Shown: positions 34,967-38,378 of the stretch, piece after piece | Position numbering within the stretch: position 1 is the first letter of the stretch | Layout: each line of letters begins with the position of its first letter | NCBI GenBank assembly: GCA_016183025.1 | Contig: JACPFL010000037.1 | Location: 1 to 38,378 of the forward strand | From: Deltaproteobacteria bacterium | GTDB taxonomy: Bacteria > Desulfobacterota > JACPFL01 | Reading direction: 5' to 3' | DNA: 38,378 nt | Position numbers and translations under genes: made by a program | The notes under the pieces: model-generated | Told to the model about the DNA's origin: nothing | What the model saw: the letters and a program-made list of their open reading frames with translations, nothing else | Database searches by the model: none

Positions 34967-35251
34967 GTGCCGAGCATCTATCTGGAGCCCACGGAAGAGA
35001 ACCGTCAGATCGCGGAGGCCATCAAGGCCGCTGCGCCGGCCTGCGACATCCGGGTGCAGGAGAAGGTGATCGCCATCTTCACCCGGTCGGAGGGCCCGCT
35101 CCGGATCGTCCGCCGGAAGGTGGAGGAGAGCCTGGGGCGCGCGCTCACCGCCGAGGTCTGGAAGGGGCTGTTCGCGCGGCATACCGGCGAGGTGGCCTCG
35201 CTGAACGACCGGGAGGTCCTCCTGGAGGACCAGTACTACAGCCCGGGCTGA
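34967..35251 (+). CDS. Small protein resembling MmoB/DmpM coupling proteins
   Basis: This 94-residue protein (GTG start behind GAGGGGACGG) has an NRQIAEAIKAAAPACDIRVQE segment, then VEESLGRALTAEVWKGLF and a C-terminal segment ending EVASLNDREVLLED. The order and spacing of helix, strand, VEExLGR and an E-x-L-L-type end resemble the regulatory coupling proteins of soluble diiron monooxygenases (MmoB/DmpM). This is a pattern-based suggestion. No oxygenase or reductase gene lies in the window. A perfect G+C hairpin (35262-35278) follows the stop. Confidence 0.45.
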   Translation: MPSIYLEPTEENRQIAEAIKAAAPACDIRVQEKVIAIFTRSEGPLRIVRRKVEESLGRALTAEVWKGLFARHTGEVASLNDREVLLEDQYYSPG

Positions 35252-35261
35252 TAGGGGCAGT

Positions 35262-35278
35262 CCCCCGCGGCGCGGGGG
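35262..35278. terminator. G+C-rich hairpin between convergent genes
   Basis: CCCCCGC (35262-35268) pairs with GCGGGGG (35272-35278) around a 3-nt loop. There is no T-tract on either side; it may slow both converging transcripts. Confidence 0.35.
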
Positions 35279-35334
35279 GAGGCGGCACGGCGGATGACGG
35301 CGTCAGCCGGGGCGCCTGGCCGGCGAGGAGGCGA

Positions 35335-36528
35335 TCAGTCCCCGAGCAAGACCAGGACGCCCGTGTACTGGTGCAGCAGCGTCTGCCCGCCGGTGGGCGC
35401 GATCTCCGCGTAGGTGAAGAACCCGATCAGCGGCAGGCTCCGGAAGTACAGGTTGATGTACGCGCTGTCGATGTCCGGCAGCCGGTAGAGCGAGCTGCCG
35501 CGCCCGCAGCAATTGAAATCGCAGCAATTGAAATAGAGCCCCACCCGCGGGACCCCCTCCCCCAGGCGCGCGCGCAGCCCCTCCAGGGTCCGCCGGAGGT
35601 CCTCGCGGGCGCGCGTGGGCTCGCGCAACGTGAAGGTCACGGGGTGCCCCTCGTGCACCTCCTCGCCCAGGGCGAGCGCGCCCTGCCGGGGATCCAGGCC
35701 CACGAGGTTCCGGACCACGAACTCCCCCGCCTCGAAGGCCGGCCGCCTGGGGTCGGCGGGGAGCCCGATGAAGACCGAGCTGGCGAGGCGCTGCAGGTCG
35801 CGCAGGAGGGCCGGGCCCACGGCCTCGGCCAGGGCCTCGAAGGCGGGCCGGCCGTCCAGCTCCAGGATGGTGTTCCCGCGGGCCCGGGTCACCACCCGCG
35901 GGCGCCCGATCGGCTGGCACCCCTGGGTGATCCCCACGGCGTAGGAGAAGCCTCCGGACAGCAGGACCCCGACGGCGGCATTGGAGTCCACGAGATCGCC
36001 GCACATCTGGAAGGTCTGCCCGAGGGTCCCATCCTCCGAGGCGCCCCCGCCCGCGATCGCGATCGCGCCCAGCTCCTCGTGGATCCCCCCGAACAGGGCC
36101 TGGGCCTCCAGGGCGAAGGTGTCCGGGAACAGCAGGAGCAGCGAGGTGCCTCGCATCGCGTCCTTGAGGCTCCGGCCGATCTGGCGCCCGACCTCGGCGT
36201 TGCGCGCGCGCAGCCCCCGCATGAAGAAGGGGACCGCGGTGATGGTGTCCGAGGCCAGGGCCATCACCGCCACGCCGGGCTGGCGCTCCACCTCCGCGTC
36301 GGCCGTCACGATGCCGAAGCTGCTGCAGCCGACCACGTGGGTGGCGCCGGTGGTCGCGCGCACCTGCGCCAGGAGCGAGCCGTACCCCATCCGGTGATCC
36401 GCCGTGGCGAACACGAGGGCGAGGTCGGCCCGCGCCACGCCGGCCTGCTCCATGGCCCGGGCGCTGGCCTCGCGGGCCGCCGCTTCGGTGGCGGGCGCGG
36501 TGGAGGCCCCGACGCCGGCGCGCGTCAT
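35335..36528 (-). CDS. FIST domain sensory protein
   Basis: This 397-residue protein has FIST-N (residues 1 to about 230) and FIST-C domains, proposed to bind small ligands such as amino acids in bacterial signalling. FIST-N features are VVGCSSFGIVT, GRSLKDAM and GGGASEDG; FIST-C has PTRAREDLRRTL and the late motif YFNCC-x-FNCCGRG. That cysteine motif is duplicated in tandem by a 15-bp DNA repeat (35506-35520 and 35521-35535). It has no kinase or cyclase domain of its own, so any partner is elsewhere. ATG 36528 fits the family N-terminus; upstream is a -10 box at 36635-36640. Confidence 0.85.
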   Translation of the reverse strand: MTRAGVGASTAPATEAAAREASARAMEQAGVARADLALVFATADHRMGYGSLLAQVRATTGATHVVGCSSFGIVTADAEVERQPGVAVMALASDTITAVPFFMRGLRARNAEVGRQIGRSLKDAMRGTSLLLLFPDTFALEAQALFGGIHEELGAIAIAGGGASEDGTLGQTFQMCGDLVDSNAAVGVLLSGGFSYAVGITQGCQPIGRPRVVTRARGNTILELDGRPAFEALAEAVGPALLRDLQRLASSVFIGLPADPRRPAFEAGEFVVRNLVGLDPRQGALALGEEVHEGHPVTFTLREPTRAREDLRRTLEGLRARLGEGVPRVGLYFNCCDFNCCGRGSSLYRLPDIDSAYINLYFRSLPLIGFFTYAEIAPTGGQTLLHQYTGVLVLLGD

Positions 36529-36634
36529 CACCGCTCCACGACCGCCTTGGCCCGCCTCGGGTGCGTGACCGCGTGACCCCCGCAGACCAGCCGCGCCATC
36601 TGCCGTTCCTCCGCTTCCCTCGCCGCAGGACGCC

Positions 36635-36640
36635 ATTATA
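36635..36640 (-). promoter_or_regulatory. -10 box for the FIST gene
   Basis: On the minus strand the sequence reads TATAAT, with a transcript start expected near 36628, about 100 nt before the ATG. No good -35 is seen, so an activator may be needed. Confidence 0.45.
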
Positions 36641-36692
36641 CCCGCCCGCCGGCACCGACGAAACCGAATGGCCGGGGGGGAGGGCAATCAGG

Positions 36693-36698
36693 TATACT
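36693..36698 (+). promoter_or_regulatory. -10 box for the TlpA-like selenoprotein gene
   Basis: TATACT lies 64 nt before the start codon; no -35 match was found. With the divergent box at 36635 it marks a shared promoter region of about 60 bp. Confidence 0.4.
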
Positions 36699-36761
36699 CA
36701 CCTGCAGAGCGCGTGGCCTGTCGTGCCGCGGGGGCCGCTGCGACAGGCCGGGAGGGATCGC

Positions 36762-37388
36762 ATGACGAGGCGGAGGTGGGTGACGGTTCTGGGCCTGCTG
36801 CTCGTCGCCATGGGTCAGGGCGCGGCGGCCGACCAGCCTGCGCCCGCCCGCATCCCGGCCGAGGCGGCCCAGGCGTTAAAGCTCCTGCAGCCGGCAACCC
36901 CGGTGCAGGCCCCGGACTTCGTCCTGCGCGACCTGGAAGGGCGACGCGTCCGGCTCAGCGACCACCGCGGCCAGGTGGTGATGCTGGCCTTCTTCGGCAC
37001 GGCCTGACCGGCCTGCCGGAGGGAGTTTCCCTCCCGCGAGCAGGCCTACCAGGCGTGGAAGGGACACGGGCTGGTCGTCCTCGCCGTGAATTTCAAGCAA
37101 CCGGGACGGGAGGTGGCCAACTACCGAGATGCGCTCTGGCTCTCGTTACCGGTGCTGCTGGACCAGGATGGGAGCGTGACCGCGGCGTACAAGGCCTGGG
37201 GTCACCCGATGACGTTCCTCCTCGTGCGGCAGGGCGAGGTGGTTGGCCAGCTGGTGGGCGCGCGGGAGTGGACCGCGGAGCCGGCCCGGCGGCTGTTGGA
37301 GGCGTTGCTGGCCCCGGCGCCCGAGCGGAGCGGCTCCGGGGACGGAGCCAAGGACCCCCCGCTGCACAAGGGAGCGATTCATGACTGA
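36762..37388 (+). CDS. TlpA/thioredoxin-fold protein, probable selenoprotein (U-x-x-C)
   Basis: The frame codes a Sec signal peptide (RRRWVTVLGLLLVAMGQGAAA), then a TlpA/AhpC-like domain: PDFVLRDLEGRRVRLSDHRGQVVMLAFFGTA. TGA (37005-37007, codon 82) stands exactly where the first cysteine of W-C-P-x-C belongs, followed in frame by PACRREFP and a normal thioredoxin-fold remainder (VVLAVNFKQPG, SLPVLLDQDGSVTAAYKAWGHPMTF). With Sec the protein has 208 residues. A SECIS-like hairpin starts 3 nt after the TGA. GGGAGG precedes ATG 36762. Its role is presumably thiol-disulfide or peroxide chemistry outside the cytoplasm. The alternative is a truncated protein or a single-base error of a TGC/TGT codon. 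Confidence 0.75.
37010..37046 (+). promoter_or_regulatory. SECIS-like hairpin
   Basis: The lower stem pairs GGCCTGC (37010-37016) with GCAGGCC (37040-37046). The upper stem pairs GGAGGGA (37018-37024) with TCCCTCC (37028-37034). The apical loop is GTT (or AGTTT), with a G within its first two bases, 17 nt after the TGA. Spacing and loop match the published bacterial SECIS model (apical loop 16-37 nt from UGA, small loop with an early G). The hairpin also lies inside coding sequence, as in bacteria. Confidence 0.65.
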
Positions 37389-37590
37389 GCCGGGACCGGA
37401 CAACGAGCAGAAGGAGCAGAAGGAGATCGGGTTCTCGGGGCTCTTCGGGTGCGGGCTCTGCGGCGCGCTCTACGAGATGCAGAATGCGCCGGCGGACGAG
37501 CTGGTCTGCGTCTCCTGTGACCTCCCCCTGGAGCATATCTCCCACCAGGGTGTGGGCACCGAGCCCCTCCAGATCAAGGGCCGCCGCTAG
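37381..37590 (+). CDS. Small zinc-ribbon protein
   Basis: This 69-residue protein has two CxxC pairs (CGLC and CVSC, about 20 residues apart), the arrangement of a small zinc ribbon, with an acidic N-terminus of about 15 residues. The family is not recognised. ATG 37381 lies within the end of the TlpA-like gene (8-nt overlap) and follows AAGGGAGCG, so it is translationally coupled to the probable selenoprotein. Its stop ends 4 nt into the convergent minus-strand glycosyltransferase gene. Confidence 0.7.
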   Translation: MTEPGPDNEQKEQKEIGFSGLFGCGLCGALYEMQNAPADELVCVSCDLPLEHISHQGVGTEPLQIKGRR

Positions 37591-38378
37591 CCACGCGCGG
37601 CGTCCCGCTCCACTGCGGTCCCATCCCGACGGACGACGAGCCACCGCCCCCTCCAGGGGACCTGCCGGCTCAGATACCCGTGGAGCCAGAGCGGGATCCG
37701 GAGCAGGTCGAGCACGGGCGCCAGCCAGAGCCACCGGCCGACCTGGGGGTCGCGCGTGAACCAGCGGTTGACGGCCCACCCGGAGGCCATCCGGGCCAGG
37801 ACCACCACCCCGACCAGCGTCACCCCCACGCGCCGCGGCCCGAGCAGCACGAGGAGCCCGGCGCAGGGAAGCCCCGCCTCGGCGATGATCCCCAGGGCGT
37901 ACAGCCGCGGCAGGTAGCAGCGGATCGTGACGAGCCAGCGGTGCAGGTGCCGCCACCAGTGCCCGAACGTGTCGTGGTGGTGGATGATGGGGACTGGCTC
38001 GGGGATGAGGGCCACGACGTAGCCGGCCCGCGCTACGGCCCGCCCGAGGGAGGCATCGAGCCCCACCCGGTTGGCCAGGGGCTCGAGCCCCCCGATCGCC
38101 TGGAGCGCCGCCCGGCGGAGCACCATCGTCGCGCCGATCCCCACGTCTCGCCGGCCCAGCGCGAAGCGTGACACCACCCCGGTCATGCTCTCGTTCACGG
38201 CGAGTGCCATGAGCGCGGCCACCCAATTGCGGGGCTCGCGGTAGGCCGGGCAGCCGAAGCTGAGCCCGACCTTGGGGTCGGCCAGCGGGCGGACCAGGAC
38301 GGTGAGGAGGTCCGGGGAGGCCCGCACGTCGGAGTCGCTGAGCGCCAGGGCTTCGTAGCGGCTCGCTTCCACACCGGC
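37587..38378 (-). CDS. Glycosyltransferase, GT21/HpnI-like, N-terminus outside the window
   Basis: The gene runs off the right edge; 263 residues are visible. It has the second half of a GT-A fold: ALSDSDVRASPDLL (the D-x-D-like metal motif), GATMVLRRAALQAIGG, and the (Q/R)-x-x-R-W-type motif as HLHRWLVTIR, then three to four transmembrane helices at the C-terminus. This matches ceramide glucosyltransferase-like proteins, including HpnI, which glycosylates bacteriohopanetetrol. Without the N-terminus and neighbours the acceptor lipid cannot be fixed. Confidence 0.8.
   Translation of the reverse strand, partial: AGVEASRYEALALSDSDVRASPDLLTVLVRPLADPKVGLSFGCPAYREPRNWVAALMALAVNESMTGVVSRFALGRRDVGIGATMVLRRAALQAIGGLEPLANRVGLDASLGRAVARAGYVVALIPEPVPIIHHHDTFGHWWRHLHRWLVTIRCYLPRLYALGIIAEAGLPCAGLLVLLGPRRVGVTLVGVVVLARMASGWAVNRWFTRDPQVGRWLWLAPVLDLLRIPLWLHGYLSRQVPWRGRWLVVRRDGTAVERDAARG

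Noticed and set aside
31546-34977. A very long minus-strand frame of over 1,100 codons
   Set aside because: Only 31546-32916 carries family motifs and a signal peptide. The rest is an antisense shadow of the plus-strand MBL-fold gene and intergenic DNA, common in G+C-rich genomes.
36561-36761. An upstream start for the selenoprotein gene at 36561
   Set aside because: The frame stays open but runs across the divergent promoter region. The signal peptide and ribosome binding site place the start at ATG 36762.

Overview
The window is 38.4 kb of very G+C-rich bacterial chromosome, densely coded and mostly core genes, with no sign of phage, transposon or CRISPR. The gene orders rho-rpmE-prfA-prmC-murA-his and rpsU-yqeY-dnaG-rpoD, a partial hopanoid/ceramide-type glycosyltransferase, a DsrEFH-like trio and a run of exported proteins suggest an uncultured Gram-negative-type lineage. 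Methylomirabilota/Rokubacteria is my best guess; this is inference from gene content and was not tested by phylogeny.

Layout. 1-3.4 kb: two paralogous secreted beta-propeller (BNR/sialidase-like) genes flank a PilZ c-di-GMP receptor gene. The PilZ gene and the second propeller gene are each preceded by a near-identical module carrying a TGTGA-N6-TCACA (CRP/FNR-type) site. 3.7-6.1 kb: rluD-like, pgeF and coaE, overlapping or nearly so. 6.1-16.8 kb: rho with its own promoter and a long leader, rpmE, prfA, prmC, murA, then hisG(short)-hisD-hisB-hisH-hisA-hisF-hisIE with mostly overlapping ends. 16.8-21.1 kb: the macromolecular synthesis operon rpsU-yqeY-dnaG-rpoD. 21.1-24.7 kb: a CAT-anticodon tRNA with promoter and terminator, a coiled-coil zinc-ribbon protein, RNase HI, RNase P RNA, an HNH protein and an aminotransferase. 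24.8-27.7 kb: a membrane-anchored CBM48 protein with an exported helical partner, a 27-residue membrane peptide and the DsrEFH-like sulfur-relay trio. 27.7-33.3 kb: minus-strand TPR/GT-C membrane protein, zincin, EamA transporter and exported metalloprotease, interleaved with a 66-residue repeat protein and a CinA/MoaB-domain protein on the plus strand. 33.4-38.4 kb: MBL-fold hydrolase, a small MmoB/DmpM-like protein, a FIST sensor, a TlpA-like thioredoxin with an in-frame TGA, a small zinc-ribbon protein and the glycosyltransferase.

The most interesting signal is at 36762-37388. A TlpA/thioredoxin-fold gene has TGA exactly where the first cysteine of its CxxC should be, coding continues in the same frame, and a two-tier hairpin with a G-containing apical loop starts 3 nt after the TGA. 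This is the expected layout of a bacterial selenoprotein (U-x-x-C) with a SECIS element.

Caution: essential loci in this window carry lesions. rpoD has lost about 97 nt (rest of region 2.4, start of region 3) with a frameshift. rnpB lacks the conserved GAGCAAGACCAAA block and its surroundings. The rluD-like gene has an early amber codon, and the MBL gene is out of frame with its signal peptide. These look more like assembly or consensus errors than biology, and they bear on how far any single base, including the TGA, can be trusted.
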